Below the pieces are notes generated by a model. The model worked only from the letters and a program-made list of their open reading frames with translations. It made no database searches and was not told where the DNA came from. DNA of 64,000 nucleotides from positions 1 to 64,000 of the forward strand of contig NZ_AUDQ01000009.1 of NCBI RefSeq assembly GCF_000425545.1, written 5' to 3'. This document shows, one piece after another, positions 27,125 to 36,936 of the stretch. Made by a program: the position numbers and the translations under genes. The DNA is from Sporosarcina ureae DSM 2281. Its GTDB lineage: Bacteria; Bacillota; Bacilli; Bacillales_A; Planococcaceae. Numbering within the stretch: the first letter of the stretch is position 1; the number at the start of each line of letters is the position of its first letter.

Positions 27125-28651
27125 TTAGAATAATGATTTTCCGGTCATTTCAACCGGTTGTGGAATTCCTAACATTTTCAACATTGTCGGTGCCAAGTCT
27201 GCAAGAATGCCGTCTGTACGCAGCACTACATCTGGATTCGTGACAATGACAGGTACAGGATTTGTCGTGTGCGCTGTCATAGGTTGTCCACCAATTGTAG
27301 TGACTTCATCCGCATTGCCGTGATCCGCTGTAATGATAGCCGATCCGCCTTTTGCAGATAAGGCGTCAATGATTCGGCCTAAACATGTATCGACCGTTTC
27401 AATCGCTTTAATGGTTGGCTCTAGCATTCCGCTATGACCGACCATATCCGGATTCGCGAAGTTCAGGATGATGGCATCTTGTCGTTCCGCTTCGATTTCC
27501 GCAACTAACGCATCTGTTACTTCGTATGCGCTCATCTCCGGTTTCAAATCATACGTCGCGACTTTCGGCGAATTAATCAGAATGCGCGTTTCGCCTTCAA
27601 ACGTCTCTTCGCGTCCGCCACTCATAAAGAACGTCACATGCGGATACTTTTCCGTTTCCGCAATACGCAACTGACGCTTGCCTTGGTCTTCTAGCACTTC
27701 ACCGATTGTTTTGGTTAGATTGACATTATGAAATACAATGTCTGCTACTACATCATCATTATAATGCGTAAAGCCGACAAAATGTAAGTCCGTAAATTTT
27801 TTCACGCCGCGATCGAAGCCATCAAAGTCCGGTTGCGTGATCGCACGTGATAATTGAATCGCGCGGTCTGGACGGAAATTGAAGAATATTACCGCATCTC
27901 CGTTTTCAATCGTTGCTACTGGTTTGCCGTCTTGTTGAACGACAAACGGCTCGATAAACTCATCATGTATTTCTTCGGCATACGAAGCACGAATTCCTTC
28001 TTCTGCTGAATCACAATGAGGTCCAATTCCATAGACCATGGCGTCATACGTTTTCTGCACACGTTCCCAGCGCTTGTCGCGGTCCATTGCAAAGTATCTG
28101 CCGGACACCGTCGCGATCTGACCGACTCCTACTTCTTCCATCACATCTTCTGTACGTTTGATGTAAGGAAGAGCTGTCGTCGGTCCCACGTCACGTCCGT
28201 CGAGAAATGCATGCAAGTAAACACGCTCTACGCCATGTTCTTTCGCCATTTTCAATAAAGCGAATAAATGCTCATAATGACTGTGAACGCCACCGTCTGA
28301 CAGCAGTCCCATTACGTGAAGTGCAGAGCCTTTCACTTTGACATGCTCCATCGTCTCAAGCAATGTCGCGTTCTCAAAGAACTCACCTTCACGAATCGAC
28401 TTGTTGATGCGCGTCAAGCTCTGATAGACGATACGCCCCGCACCAATATTCAAGTGACCTACTTCAGAGTTCCCCATTTGTCCTTCTGGTAACCCTACGG
28501 CTTCTCCACATGCCGTTAATGTTGCGTGAGGGTAGTTCTCCCACAGCAAATCAAAGTTCGGTATGTTGGAGTGTGCTACCGCGTTGCCGTACGTTTCATC
28601 TCGTAAGCCGAAGCCGTCCAAGATAATTAACGCGACCGGTTTATTCCCCAT
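27125..28651 (-). CDS. gpmI: 2,3-bisphosphoglycerate-independent phosphoglycerate mutase
   Basis: 508 residues, the length of Bacillus GpmI. It interconverts 3- and 2-phosphoglycerate and needs Mn2+. Ser62 in [13 protein letters not shown] is the phosphorylated residue; LDGFG and [10 protein letters not shown] carry metal ligands. In spore formers the pH-sensitive Mn requirement controls 3PGA storage in spores. The start overlaps the tpiA end by 11 bp. Confidence 0.98.
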   Translation of the reverse strand: MGNKPVALIILDGFGLRDETYGNAVAHSNIPNFDLLWENYPHATLTACGEAVGLPEGQMGNSEVGHLNIGAGRIVYQSLTRINKSIREGEFFENATLLETMEHVKVKGSALHVMGLLSDGGVHSHYEHLFALLKMAKEHGVERVYLHAFLDGRDVGPTTALPYIKRTEDVMEEVGVGQIATVSGRYFAMDRDKRWERVQKTYDAMVYGIGPHCDSAEEGIRASYAEEIHDEFIEPFVVQQDGKPVATIENGDAVIFFNFRPDRAIQLSRAITQPDFDGFDRGVKKFTDLHFVGFTHYNDDVVADIVFHNVNLTKTIGEVLEDQGKRQLRIAETEKYPHVTFFMSGGREETFEGETRILINSPKVATYDLKPEMSAYEVTDALVAEIEAERQDAIILNFANPDMVGHSGMLEPTIKAIETVDTCLGRIIDALSAKGGSAIITADHGNADEVTTIGGQPMTAHTTNPVPVIVTNPDVVLRTDGILADLAPTMLKMLGIPQPVEMTGKSLF

Positions 28652-29405
28652 GAGTTCCTGCCTCCACTAATTGAACGAATGCTGCCGGATCAAGACTTGC
28701 TCCTCCGACTAACGCACCGTCGATATTGTCCTTGCTGAGTAGTTCCGTGATATTTTCTGGTTTCACACTGCCACCGTATTGAATACGAATGGCATTTGCT
28801 ACGTCTGTTGAGTAGAGTGTTTCGACCTTATGACGGATCGCTGCACATACTTCATTGGCATCATCAGCTGTTGCTGTTTTGCCTGTGCCGATCGCCCAGA
28901 TCGGTTCGTAGGCAATGACAGCTTGTTTCGCTTGTTCCGCTGTGACGCCCTGAAACGCTTTTTCTACTTGCGCTGAGACGATTGAAACCGTTTCAAGTGC
29001 TTCGCGCTGCTCTAACGATTCTCCTACACATACGATCGGTACGAGGTGATGGTTGAACGCTGCGAGTACTTTTTTATTCACGGTATCGTCGGTTTCATTG
29101 AAATACTGACGACGTTCGGAATGTCCAAGAATGACATACTGTACGCCTAAGTCTTTTAGCATAGCCGGGCTGATTTCGCCTGTGAATGCCCCTTCGTCGG
29201 TATCATGCATCGTTTGAGCGCCTACTTTGATCGCAGTCGTTTCAAAACGTTGTAGTAAATCGTTCAGATACAATGCCGGTGGACAGATGACTGCTTCGAC
29301 TTGATCTGATGCCGTGAGTTGTTCTTTAATGTGTTCCGCAAAATCTGCAGCTTCACCAGATAATTTAAACATTTTCCAGTTGCCCGCAATGATTCGTTTT
29401 CGCAA
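28641..29405 (-). CDS. tpiA: triosephosphate isomerase
   Basis: 254 residues, TTG start. Catalytic residues are Asn9 and Lys11 in AGNWKM, His95 in ILGHSERR and Glu167 in [12 protein letters not shown]. It interconverts glyceraldehyde-3-phosphate and dihydroxyacetone phosphate. Twelve bp after pgk. Confidence 0.98.
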   Translation of the reverse strand: MRKRIIAGNWKMFKLSGEAADFAEHIKEQLTASDQVEAVICPPALYLNDLLQRFETTAIKVGAQTMHDTDEGAFTGEISPAMLKDLGVQYVILGHSERRQYFNETDDTVNKKVLAAFNHHLVPIVCVGESLEQREALETVSIVSAQVEKAFQGVTAEQAKQAVIAYEPIWAIGTGKTATADDANEVCAAIRHKVETLYSTDVANAIRIQYGGSVKPENITELLSKDNIDGALVGGASLDPAAFVQLVEAGTHGE

Positions 29406-29417
29406 AAGAATTCCCCC

Positions 29418-30605
29418 TTATTCTCGATCTTGTAATACAGCGACTCCTGGCAATTCTTTGCCTTCCATAAACTCGAGTGACGCGCCGCCACCTGTAGATA
29501 CATGATCCATTTGATCCGCGACTTCAAACTTTTCCACAGCCGCTGCAGAGTCTCCTCCACCAATTACTGTATAAGCAGTTGTTTCTGCCATTGCGTCCGC
29601 CACTGTTTTTGTCCCGTTTGCGAATGGTTCCATTTCAAACACACCCATCGGTCCGTTCCAGATGACAAATTTCGAGTCTTTAATTACTTGCTCGTAACGC
29701 GCTGCTGTTTCCGGTCCGATATCCAGACCCATCCAGCCTTCTGTAATCGCATCCACTGCAACCGTTTTAGTTTCTGCATCCGCTGCGAACTTATTCGCTA
29801 CGACTGCATCTGTTGGCAAGTATAAATTCACTGCCTTTTGCTTCGCCTTCTCAATGAAAGACTTCGCCAACTCTACCTTATCTTCTTCTACTAATGAATC
29901 TCCAGTTTCATGACCTTGTGCGCGCGTGAATGTATACGACAATCCGCCACCAATCAACAAGTTGTCGACTTTATCCAACAAGTTATCGATGACGCCGATT
30001 TTGTCTTTTACTTTCGCTCCGCCAATGATCGCTGTGAACGGACGATCGGGATGAGACAATGCTTTTCCAAGAACATCTAATTCTTTTTCGAGTAGGAAGC
30101 CAAGTACCCCCGGTATGTACTCTGCAATGCCAGCAGTAGAAGCATGTGCACGGTGCGCCGTTCCGAATGCATCATTTACAAAGACGTCTGCAAGCTCTGC
30201 AAATTGCTTGGATAGTCCCGCGTCATTCTTTTCTTCGCCTGGATTAAAGCGAACGTTTTCCAGCAAGATCACGTCGCCGTCTTTCATTTCGGCAATCGCT
30301 TTTTCTACTTCTTCACCGATGGATGAATCCAATTTCTTCACAGGTTTCCCAAGAAGCTCAGACAATTTATCGCCAGCAGGTGTCAAGCGCATATCTTCTT
30401 TCACTTCGCCTTTAGGACGTCCTAAGTGGCTAGCTAAAATAACCTTTGCCCCCGCGTTTGTCATATACTCAATTGTTGGTAAAGCTGCTCTAATGCGTGT
30501 ATCATCCGTTACCTTTCCGTCTTCCATTGGTACGTTGAAATCCACGCGACAAAATACGCGTTGACCGTTCAATTTAATATCCCTAATCGTCTTTTTCGTG
30601 TTCAT
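29418..30605 (-). CDS. pgk: phosphoglycerate kinase
   Basis: 395 residues. Transfers phosphate from 1,3-bisphosphoglycerate to ADP. The N-terminal RVDFNVPM substrate loop, ASHLGRPKG, the [10 protein letters not shown] segment, and the C-terminal nucleotide site [10 protein letters not shown] are present. It lies after gap across a hairpin that may reduce read-through. Confidence 0.98.
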   Translation of the reverse strand: MNTKKTIRDIKLNGQRVFCRVDFNVPMEDGKVTDDTRIRAALPTIEYMTNAGAKVILASHLGRPKGEVKEDMRLTPAGDKLSELLGKPVKKLDSSIGEEVEKAIAEMKDGDVILLENVRFNPGEEKNDAGLSKQFAELADVFVNDAFGTAHRAHASTAGIAEYIPGVLGFLLEKELDVLGKALSHPDRPFTAIIGGAKVKDKIGVIDNLLDKVDNLLIGGGLSYTFTRAQGHETGDSLVEEDKVELAKSFIEKAKQKAVNLYLPTDAVVANKFAADAETKTVAVDAITEGWMGLDIGPETAARYEQVIKDSKFVIWNGPMGVFEMEPFANGTKTVADAMAETTAYTVIGGGDSAAAVEKFEVADQMDHVSTGGGASLEFMEGKELPGVAVLQDRE

Positions 30606-30632
30606 TCAATAAGTCCTCCTCGGCTTAAATAC

Positions 30633-30661
30633 AAAAAGAGGAACGGGTTCTCCGTTCCTCT
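30633..30661 (-). terminator. terminator between gap and pgk
   Basis: AGAGGAACGG pairs with CCGTTCCTCT; TTTTT follows on the minus strand. It would end cggR-gap transcripts, leaving part of the messages to continue into pgk. Confidence 0.8.
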
Positions 30662-30737
30662 CACCCATATTAATTCATTATAATCGGTTAGTTGTGGAAT
30701 GGCTACGATTTATAACAGAATTCATGGTTTTCTCAGT

Positions 30738-31745
30738 TTATAGGCCTTGTTTATTCATATATCGTGCAAGATCGATACAACGAGCGGAGTAACCGGACTC
30801 ATTATCGTACCAAGAAATGACTTTTACCATATTGTCTTCCATTACCATAGTAGACAATCCATCTACTGTGGAAGAAGCAGTGTTTCCGTTGTAATCTACA
30901 GATACTAATGGCAAGTCACTGAAGAATAGACGTCCTTTTAATTCGCCTTCAGATGCTTTCTTCAATGCCGCGTTGACTTCTTCCACCGTTACGTCTTTTT
31001 CTAATTCCGTCACAAAGTCAACAAGTGAAACGTTTGGAGTTGGCACACGAACCGCCATTCCATCTAGCTTTCCTTTTAGTTCAGGAATTACTTTCGTTAC
31101 AGCAGAAGCTGCACCTGTTGTCGTCGGAATCATTGACACACCCGCCGCACGCGCACGTCGGTAATCGGAGTGTGGTAGATCCAAAATTTTCTGGTCGTTC
31201 GTATACGAGTGAATCGTCGTCATCATGCCGCGCTTAACGCCGAATGAATCGTTCAATACTTTCACGACAGGCGCTAAACAGTTCGTCGTACAAGACGCGT
31301 TCGATACGATATGGTCGTTCGCTGCATCGTACGTTCCTTCATTGACACCCATCACAAGTGTTGTCATTTCACCTTGTGCCGGAGCCGATAAGATCACTTT
31401 CTTCGCGCCTGCATCGAGGTGCTTTTGCAATCCTTCTTTTGAACGGAAAACGCCTGTACAATCGATGACGATATCTACGCCAAGGTCTTTCCAAGGTAGG
31501 TTCGCAGGATCTTTTTCTGCAAACACGCTAATCTTTTTGTCATTTACACGGATCGAGGATTCATCTGATTGCACATCAGCATCAAAAATACCGTGTACTG
31601 AATCATATTTTAATAAATGAGCCAACATCTCAGCATCCGCTAAATCATTGATCGCCACGACTTCCATATCTTCTGTTGCAAATGCTTCGCGAAGTACCAA
31701 ACGTCCAATTCGTCCAAACCCATTAATCGCTATTTTCACTGCCAC
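30738..31745 (-). CDS. gap: glyceraldehyde-3-phosphate dehydrogenase (NAD, glycolytic)
   Basis: 335 residues. The catalytic Cys152 lies in SNASCTTNCLAP. The coenzyme loop AINDLADAEML, with Asp after Asn33, fits an NAD-specific glycolytic GapA rather than an NADP-specific GapB. It lies directly downstream of cggR, the usual place of the CggR-controlled gene. Confidence 0.97.
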   Translation of the reverse strand: MAVKIAINGFGRIGRLVLREAFATEDMEVVAINDLADAEMLAHLLKYDSVHGIFDADVQSDESSIRVNDKKISVFAEKDPANLPWKDLGVDIVIDCTGVFRSKEGLQKHLDAGAKKVILSAPAQGEMTTLVMGVNEGTYDAANDHIVSNASCTTNCLAPVVKVLNDSFGVKRGMMTTIHSYTNDQKILDLPHSDYRRARAAGVSMIPTTTGAASAVTKVIPELKGKLDGMAVRVPTPNVSLVDFVTELEKDVTVEEVNAALKKASEGELKGRLFFSDLPLVSVDYNGNTASSTVDGLSTMVMEDNMVKVISWYDNESGYSARCIDLARYMNKQGL

Positions 31746-31806
31746 AATAAATCGCCTCCGTTAAAGTAGTTGTATCTTTTCGCCTGTTAGGCATTATCTC
31801 TTCGGT

Positions 31807-32832
31807 TTACATCAGCGACAGCATATTCTGTGCTGCCCCTTCATCTGTTATCAAAATTGTTTGGGACGGTGCACTTGCTAAATACGACAGCAGTGCTTCC
31901 GCTTTACTCGCTCCGCCAGCTACTGTGAACACGAGCGGAACGTCTTGCAATTGCTCCATCTGAATTCCAACTGTTCGGATACGATGGACAATTTCACCTT
32001 GCTGATTGAAATAAAAGCCAAATGCTTCTCCCTTAGCTTGCTGATCTTGTAAAATCTGCTGTTCTTCTTCGGAAGAGTTTCGCAATACAGCCATCTTCGT
32101 CGCATCCCCGACACCGTGGATCACGCAATCGGTGCGACTATATAGCTCCAACATCTCTTTCGCAGCGGGCTCATGCTGGAATACCGCATGCGCTTCTTCA
32201 CTCAGAGTATCTGGATAATAAAACGCTTTGTATGTTGCGTGACACGATTCTGCAAACGAAGCAGCAATCATATTTGCCTGTAACCCAACTTCTTCCCCAA
32301 CGCCACCTCTTGCTGCAATGAATTGCACATTTGGCAATTCGTCTTGCTGCATAAACGATGGAATCGCGGCTACTGAACTGCCACCAGTTACAGCGACAAT
32401 TTCATTCCCCTTAATGCGCGAGCGAAATTGTTTCGCCGCTTGCATGCCGAGCAGCTTTTTCGTCAAAGGTGAATCATCGGAATCCCCTTCCACAACATGT
32501 ACTTTTAGAATACCGAGACGCTCAGCCAACTCATTCGCAAGTTGTCGTCTGCCCGATTTCTCTTCCATCGTATCATGCAATACAAAAAGCACTTCTATAC
32601 CTTTTTCAGTAGTCGATACGCCTTCTTTCGCAATATGCACCAATTCTTGTTCTTTCATTAAATCGAGCATCGTACGCGTTTCCCTTTCAGAATAACCAGA
32701 CATAGAACTAAGTGTGCGTCTGCCGATAGGTCCCGACGCTTTAATCAGTTTCAACATCTGATAACGTTGCTCGATCAATAGCGGAAGTTCAGGTACAAGT
32801 GCGAGTTGTGCTTCGTAAAATGATAAGTTCAC
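31807..32832 (-). CDS. cggR: central glycolytic genes regulator CggR
   Basis: 341 residues, SorC/DeoR family. N-terminal helix-turn-helix (about 30-75: LSSMSGYSERETRTMLDLMK) and a C-terminal sugar-phosphate domain (about 90-340) with VTGGSSVAAI and FTVAGGASKAEALLSYL. It represses the glycolytic operon until fructose-1,6-bisphosphate binds. It heads the operon, so it is autoregulated. Confidence 0.95.
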   Translation of the reverse strand: MNLSFYEAQLALVPELPLLIEQRYQMLKLIKASGPIGRRTLSSMSGYSERETRTMLDLMKEQELVHIAKEGVSTTEKGIEVLFVLHDTMEEKSGRRQLANELAERLGILKVHVVEGDSDDSPLTKKLLGMQAAKQFRSRIKGNEIVAVTGGSSVAAIPSFMQQDELPNVQFIAARGGVGEEVGLQANMIAASFAESCHATYKAFYYPDTLSEEAHAVFQHEPAAKEMLELYSRTDCVIHGVGDATKMAVLRNSSEEEQQILQDQQAKGEAFGFYFNQQGEIVHRIRTVGIQMEQLQDVPLVFTVAGGASKAEALLSYLASAPSQTILITDEGAAQNMLSLM

Positions 32833-32880
32833 TCACATCACTCTTTTCAAGTGGGTTGTATTTGATCCCTGATGATTATT

Positions 32881-32945
32881 CTTGTCCCACCTAGGGTAAA
32901 AAAATACTATACATGAAGTATAGCATGTTCAGAAATGAAACACAA
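32881..32945 (-). promoter_or_regulatory. cggR operon promoter with a CggR-like half-site
   Basis: On the minus strand TTGTGT (32940-32945), a 17-bp spacer and TATACT (32917-32922) form a promoter. GGTGGGACAAG at 32881-32891, just downstream of the start point, resembles one half of the CggR operator (GGGAC direct repeats); the second half is not clear. Confidence 0.6.
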
Positions 32946-32958
32946 TAAGAAAGCGTTT

Positions 32959-33192
32959 TCATTGTTCAATTAATTCCAAAATATCGATATAGCCGATATT
33001 TCCATATGCTAACACTTGTCCTTCGTGCTCAATAACCGGGATCATCAACATGTATTTCTCGTGGATTTCGTCATCTTCTTCTATATTAATCGTCTGCCAC
33101 TCGAGCGGGTAATCTTCTGCGACCAAGTGAAGCATTCGTTCTGCTTCTTCGCATAGCTCACAATCGGGCTTTGTGTAGAATTGAATTTTCAT
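32959..33192 (-). CDS. glutaredoxin-family thiol protein
   Basis: 77 residues, thioredoxin fold. The active site CELC lies at residues 11-14 after KIQFYTKPD, and the cis-Pro is in LMIPVI. It matches the small glutaredoxin-like proteins near cggR in other Bacillales. The partner is unknown; bacillithiol- or thioredoxin-linked reduction is possible. Confidence 0.88.
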   Translation of the reverse strand: MKIQFYTKPDCELCEEAERMLHLVAEDYPLEWQTINIEEDDEIHEKYMLMIPVIEHEGQVLAYGNIGYIDILELIEQ

Positions 33193-33298
33193 TGGTGGGT
33201 CACCTCGTTTTTTATTAATGATGACATGGAATGGGTTGTTTTTCTAGGGATTTGCATTTTTTTGTGGAAGGGTTTGGGGTGATTGGCTTGGGGGTTAT

Positions 33299-34325
33299 GA
33301 GCGGATACGGGGTTGCATTGAGCGGGTAACGTGGAACTATGAGCGGATGTAGGTCGCGATAGAGCGGATCACATTGTTGATAGAGCGCTTGCTGGGCGGC
33401 ATTGAGCGGATAACTGGATTCATTGAGCGGCCACCCCTCCTCCACTGCAATGATAACTGCGGAAAGATAGATGGCGCGGCAGATACAGTCGTGGAAGATT
33501 AGCCGTCATACCGCGGACTTAGAGCGGATACGGGGTTGCATTGAGCGGGAAACGTGGAACTATGAGCGGATGTAGGTCGCGATAGAGCGGATTACATTGT
33601 TGATAGAGCGCTTGCTGGGCGGCATTGAGCGGATAACTGAATTCATTGAGCGGCCACCCCTCCGATAACCGCGGAAAGATAGATGGCGCGGCAGATACAG
33701 TCGTGGAAGATTAGCCTTCAGGCCGCGGACTTAGAGCGGATATGGAGTTTCATAGAGCGGAAAACGTGGAACTATGAGCGAATGTCGAGCGTGATAGAGC
33801 GAATCACACTGCTGATAGAGCGCTCGCTGGACTGCATTGAGCGGATAATGGGATTCATTGAGCGCCCTTCCCTCCTCCACTGCAATGATAGCTGCGAAAA
33901 GATAGATGGCGCGGCAGATACAATCGTGGAAGATTAGCCGTCAGGCCGCGGACTTAGAGCGGATAAGGAGTTGCATAGAGCGGGAAACGTGGGACTATGA
34001 GCGAATGTGGAGCGTGATAGAGCGGATCACACTGCTGATAGAGCGCTCGCCAGGCGGCATTGAGCGGATAACGGGATTCATAGAGCGCCCTCCCCCCACT
34101 GCAATGATAACTGCGAAAAGATAGATGGCGCGGCAGATACAATCGTGGAAGATTAGCCGTCAGGCCGCGGACTTAGAGCGGATAAGGAGTTGCATTGAGC
34201 GGGAAACTGAGAACTATGAGCGAATGTGGGTCGCGATAGAGCGGATCACACTGCTGATAGAGCGCACACCGGACTGTATTGAGCGGACAGCGTGACTCAT
34301 TGAGCGCCCTCCCCCCACTGCAATG
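33299..34325. repeat. five-unit tandem array of 21-bp-phased GAGCG boxes
   Basis: Five units start at 33299, 33522, 33734, 33957 and 34176 (periods 223, 212, 223 and 219 bp). Each opens with seven boxes beginning GAGCG that recur every 21 bp exactly; the bases between are variable and usually end in ATA, CATT or CTAT. A conserved linker of about 70 bp follows, containing CTGCAATGATA, AAAGATAGATGGCGCGGCAG and GGAAGATTAGCCG. No gene is supported here: open frames in it only read the repeat as a seven-residue ER pattern. The region lies between the glutaredoxin and TPM genes. Confidence 0.93.
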
Positions 34326-34354
34326 ATAAACGCGGAAAGAAAGCACTCATCCAA

Positions 34355-34398
34355 CAAAAAAAGTGACAACAACTCAAAATCGAGTCATTGTCACTTTT
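34355..34398 (-). terminator. terminator of the lemA-TPM operon
   Basis: AAAGTGACAA pairs with TTGTCACTTT; the minus strand continues with a run of seven T. Confidence 0.82.
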
Positions 34399-34413
34399 CC
34401 GCAAAGCAAGCCA

Positions 34414-35202
34414 TTACCAACTTCGGCCTGCTCCGCCACCACCACCGGAACCACCGCCGCCGAAGCCACCAAAGCCTCCACCGCCGCTACTTCCACCTCC
34501 GAAGCCGCCGCCACCGGAGCCAGGGAAGAATATCGGACCAACGCTAGATCGGCCACGTGGACCGCCGCCACCGCCTCTTCCTCCGCCGCCGAAAAAGACG
34601 CGGAAGAGAATATAGAGAACGATGATCACGATAATAAATGATGGCATGCCCACGTCTTCATCATCTTGCTCGGGGTATACGACTGGCAACTCATCGCCTT
34701 CTAATCCGTATTCCGCGGCTATTTCATTATAGAAAGCTTTGTATGCTTCCATAATAGCGAGGTCTGGTTGTTCTTGCCTTAAATACGGCATCGCCAGTTC
34801 GTCAATATAACGTCCCACTTTACCGTCAGGAAGTGCCCCTTCCAAACCGTAGCCAGTCGCTAAATAAAACTCACGATCGATACCTGCCTCCTCATCTTTT
34901 TCTGTGGAAACGACAAGCAACGCGCCGTTGTCCATTTCTTTATCGCCTAATTGCAATTCACGAAGCAACCGTAATGCATATTCCTCAACAGGCTCGCCTT
35001 CGAGAGAATATACTGTACGAACAGCAAATTCTGCTTTTGTTGCTGCTTGCAAGCGAATTCCGTAGTCTTCTATCTCCACTTCTTGCGTAGGTGATAAAAT
35101 GTCCGCGTCATCTACTACCACATCTGTAATCGCATGAACGGTCGTAGTACCGGTAAGGGCCACTAGTAGCGCTACGAAGAACATGCAGATGCGGTTGATC
35201 AC
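34414..35202 (-). CDS. TPM domain membrane protein (YgcG family)
   Basis: 262 residues. A signal peptide (about 1-24, cut near VHA) is followed by a TPM domain (about 28-165) with VDDADILSPTQEVEIEDY and FYLATGYGLEGALPDGKVGR. One membrane helix follows (about 187-205), and a Gly/Ser-rich tail (about 206-262) ending GRSW. TPM proteins are paired with LemA and are linked to membrane or photosystem repair in other organisms; the role in Bacillota is unknown. It overlaps the lemA gene by 4 bp, so the pair is co-translated. Confidence 0.9.
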   Translation of the reverse strand: MINRICMFFVALLVALTGTTTVHAITDVVVDDADILSPTQEVEIEDYGIRLQAATKAEFAVRTVYSLEGEPVEEYALRLLRELQLGDKEMDNGALLVVSTEKDEEAGIDREFYLATGYGLEGALPDGKVGRYIDELAMPYLRQEQPDLAIMEAYKAFYNEIAAEYGLEGDELPVVYPEQDDEDVGMPSFIIVIIVLYILFRVFFGGGGRGGGGGPRGRSSVGPIFFPGSGGGGFGGGSSGGGGFGGFGGGGSGGGGGAGRSW

Positions 35203-35777
35203 TCCACGTCATCCCCGAAATCGACTGATGGCGGTTGTTGCGCCCCTTCGACCGCTTTGAAATATTCTTTTTCATCAAATCCGAAGATCGAAGCCACGAT
35301 TTTACCTGGGAATCGTTTAACTTTCCTATTAAATGCAGACACGACGTCGTTATAATCCTTACGTGCAACGGCGATACGATTTTCCGTACCTGCTAATTCA
35401 TCCATTAATTGTTGGAAGTTCTGGTTCGCCTTTAAGTCAGGATAGTTTTCTACAACTACTAATAAACGACTTAATGCACTTGATAGTTCTGAATCTGCGG
35501 CAGCTTGTTCTTCAGGACCTTGTGCCCCCGCCATTTTACTACGTGCATTCGCAATGTTTTCAAGCACCTCTTTTTCATGGGAGGCATACCCTTTCACCGT
35601 ATTTACTAAGTTCGGGATTAAATCTACTCTACGTTGTAATTGCGTTTCGATTTGTGCATACGACTGATCAACATCTTCTTCCAAGTTCACTAACTTGTTG
35701 TAAGAAGGAACGATCATAATCGCCGCGATAATTACTAACACGATAATGGCTATAAGCGGGCCAGCAAGTTTCTTCAT
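35199..35777 (-). CDS. lemA: LemA family protein
   Basis: 192 residues. The N-terminal membrane helix (about 5-25) is followed by the helical LemA domain: YNKLVNLEEDVDQSYAQIET, QLQRRVDLIPNLVNTVKGYA and EKEVLENIANARSKM. The N-terminus is outside the membrane in known members. Function is unknown; the fixed pairing with a TPM protein suggests a shared membrane complex. Confidence 0.93.
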   Translation of the reverse strand: MKKLAGPLIAIIVLVIIAAIMIVPSYNKLVNLEEDVDQSYAQIETQLQRRVDLIPNLVNTVKGYASHEKEVLENIANARSKMAGAQGPEEQAAADSELSSALSRLLVVVENYPDLKANQNFQQLMDELAGTENRIAVARKDYNDVVSAFNRKVKRFPGKIVASIFGFDEKEYFKAVEGAQQPPSVDFGDDVE

Positions 35778-35989
35778 TGATCACTACTCCTCTCATCATC
35801 TCATTAGTATGTACTTACCCTACTTATTTCACTCACCAAACTTCCCATCGCGATCTTTTTAACGTTAATAGTTGGGTCTATGTCCAGTTTACTTCCTATA
35901 TATAAGCATAAACTACATACAATATGACGCATCTATTCAATTAAATGTGCTTCTAGATAAAATCCGTAAGAATATTTTTCAATAACTAC

Positions 35990-36177
35990 TTTACAGAAAT
36001 TTTTGAGTAAGCTATACTATTGAAAGTTGCGCTAGGGAAACAATATAGTCCTAATCATGCATTAGAGTTGCATAGGGGAAACTATTGTTTTATATTATTA
36101 CTTATAAAAAAACTATACTGCTTCTTAAGTAAAATAAAAGTTGTATTCCTTTTATCTGAAAGTTGCACTAGGGAAAG
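35990..36177 (+). promoter_or_regulatory. promoter and three MntR-like boxes
   Basis: TTTACA (35990-35995), 17 bp and TATACT (36013-36018) form a promoter. Three copies of a box like AGTTGCNCTAGGGAAA follow at 36023-36041, 36064-36082 and 36159-36177. They resemble the Bacillus MntR site (TTTGCC...GGAAAC) and sit downstream of the promoter, where a Mn-bound repressor would stop transcription. Confidence 0.6.
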
Positions 36178-36195
36178 AAAAGAGGAGGAAACTGG

Positions 36196-36936
36196 ATGAT
36201 AGATCCGATCACAGTCAATAATATAAGTGTTTCGTATGACGGAAATGAAGTCGTAAAAGACGTTTCTTTTTCATTTGGAGCTGGTAGTTTGATTGGTGTT
36301 CTCGGGCCGAATGGTGCGGGTAAATCTACACTGATGAAAGCTATGCTCGGCTTAATTCATAAAGATCAAGGAGATGTGAAATTCGGTAGTAAGACGGTGG
36401 ATTCCATGCGTAAGCAAATTGCTTATGTTCCTCAGCGTTCCAATATCGACTGGAACTTCCCGATCATCGTGAAAGATACGGTTTTGCTTGGTACGTATCC
36501 TAAGATCGGCTTACTAAGACGTCCTCGTAAAGCAGATAAAGAATGGGCAATGGAGTGTTTGAAGCAAGTAGGAATGGAAAGCTTCGCCAATCGCCAAATT
36601 GGTGAGTTATCGGGCGGCCAGCAGCAGCGGGTATTTCTTGCACGTGCGCTAGCCCAAAAGGCGGACTACTTCTTTCTTGACGAACCATTCGTAGGAATTG
36701 ACGTATCCAGTGAAGAAATTATTATTGGCATTTTGCGCGAGATGCAAGCGGAAGGCAAAGTAATTTTTGTTGTTCACCACGACTTGTCAAAAGTAAAAAA
36801 ATATTTTGATGGGCTGATTCTCATTAATAAAGAGTTAATTGATGCAGGTCCTACTAGTAAAGTGTTCCAGTCAGACAATATGGCGAAAGCATATAACCGT
36901 GAATTTATGATCGACGGCTTGGAGGTTTCAATGTAA
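36196..36936 (+). CDS. mntA: Mn/Zn ABC transporter ATP-binding protein
   Basis: 246 residues. Walker A GPNGAGKST (37-45), Q-loop YVPQRSNIDWNFP (this Ser-Asn-Ile-Asp-Trp version is usual in the manganese/zinc-type family), signature LSGGQQQR, and Walker B with DEPFVGID. First gene of an ATPase-permease-binding-protein operon; the symbol follows the S. aureus mntABC order. The MntR-like boxes upstream favour manganese. Confidence 0.9.
   Translation: MIDPITVNNISVSYDGNEVVKDVSFSFGAGSLIGVLGPNGAGKSTLMKAMLGLIHKDQGDVKFGSKTVDSMRKQIAYVPQRSNIDWNFPIIVKDTVLLGTYPKIGLLRRPRKADKEWAMECLKQVGMESFANRQIGELSGGQQQRVFLARALAQKADYFFLDEPFVGIDVSSEEIIIGILREMQAEGKVIFVVHHDLSKVKKYFDGLILINKELIDAGPTSKVFQSDNMAKAYNREFMIDGLEVSM

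Noticed and set aside
33215..34142. Several open frames inside the 21-bp array (for example 33683-33937 and 33906-34124 on plus, 33215-33445 on minus) encoding ER- or YPLN-rich peptides
   Set aside because: They only reflect the 21-bp period read in frame, start at the same linker ATG and lack ribosome sites; I treat them as shadows of the repeat.
33299..34325. CRISPR array
   Set aside because: Only the five bases GAGCG are constant per 21-bp step, spacing is too short for repeat plus spacer, and the higher unit is itself repeated; no cas genes are in the window.
34363..34641. Pro-, Ala- and Thr-rich open frames opposite the TPM gene tail
   Set aside because: Artefacts of the Gly-rich codons on the minus strand.
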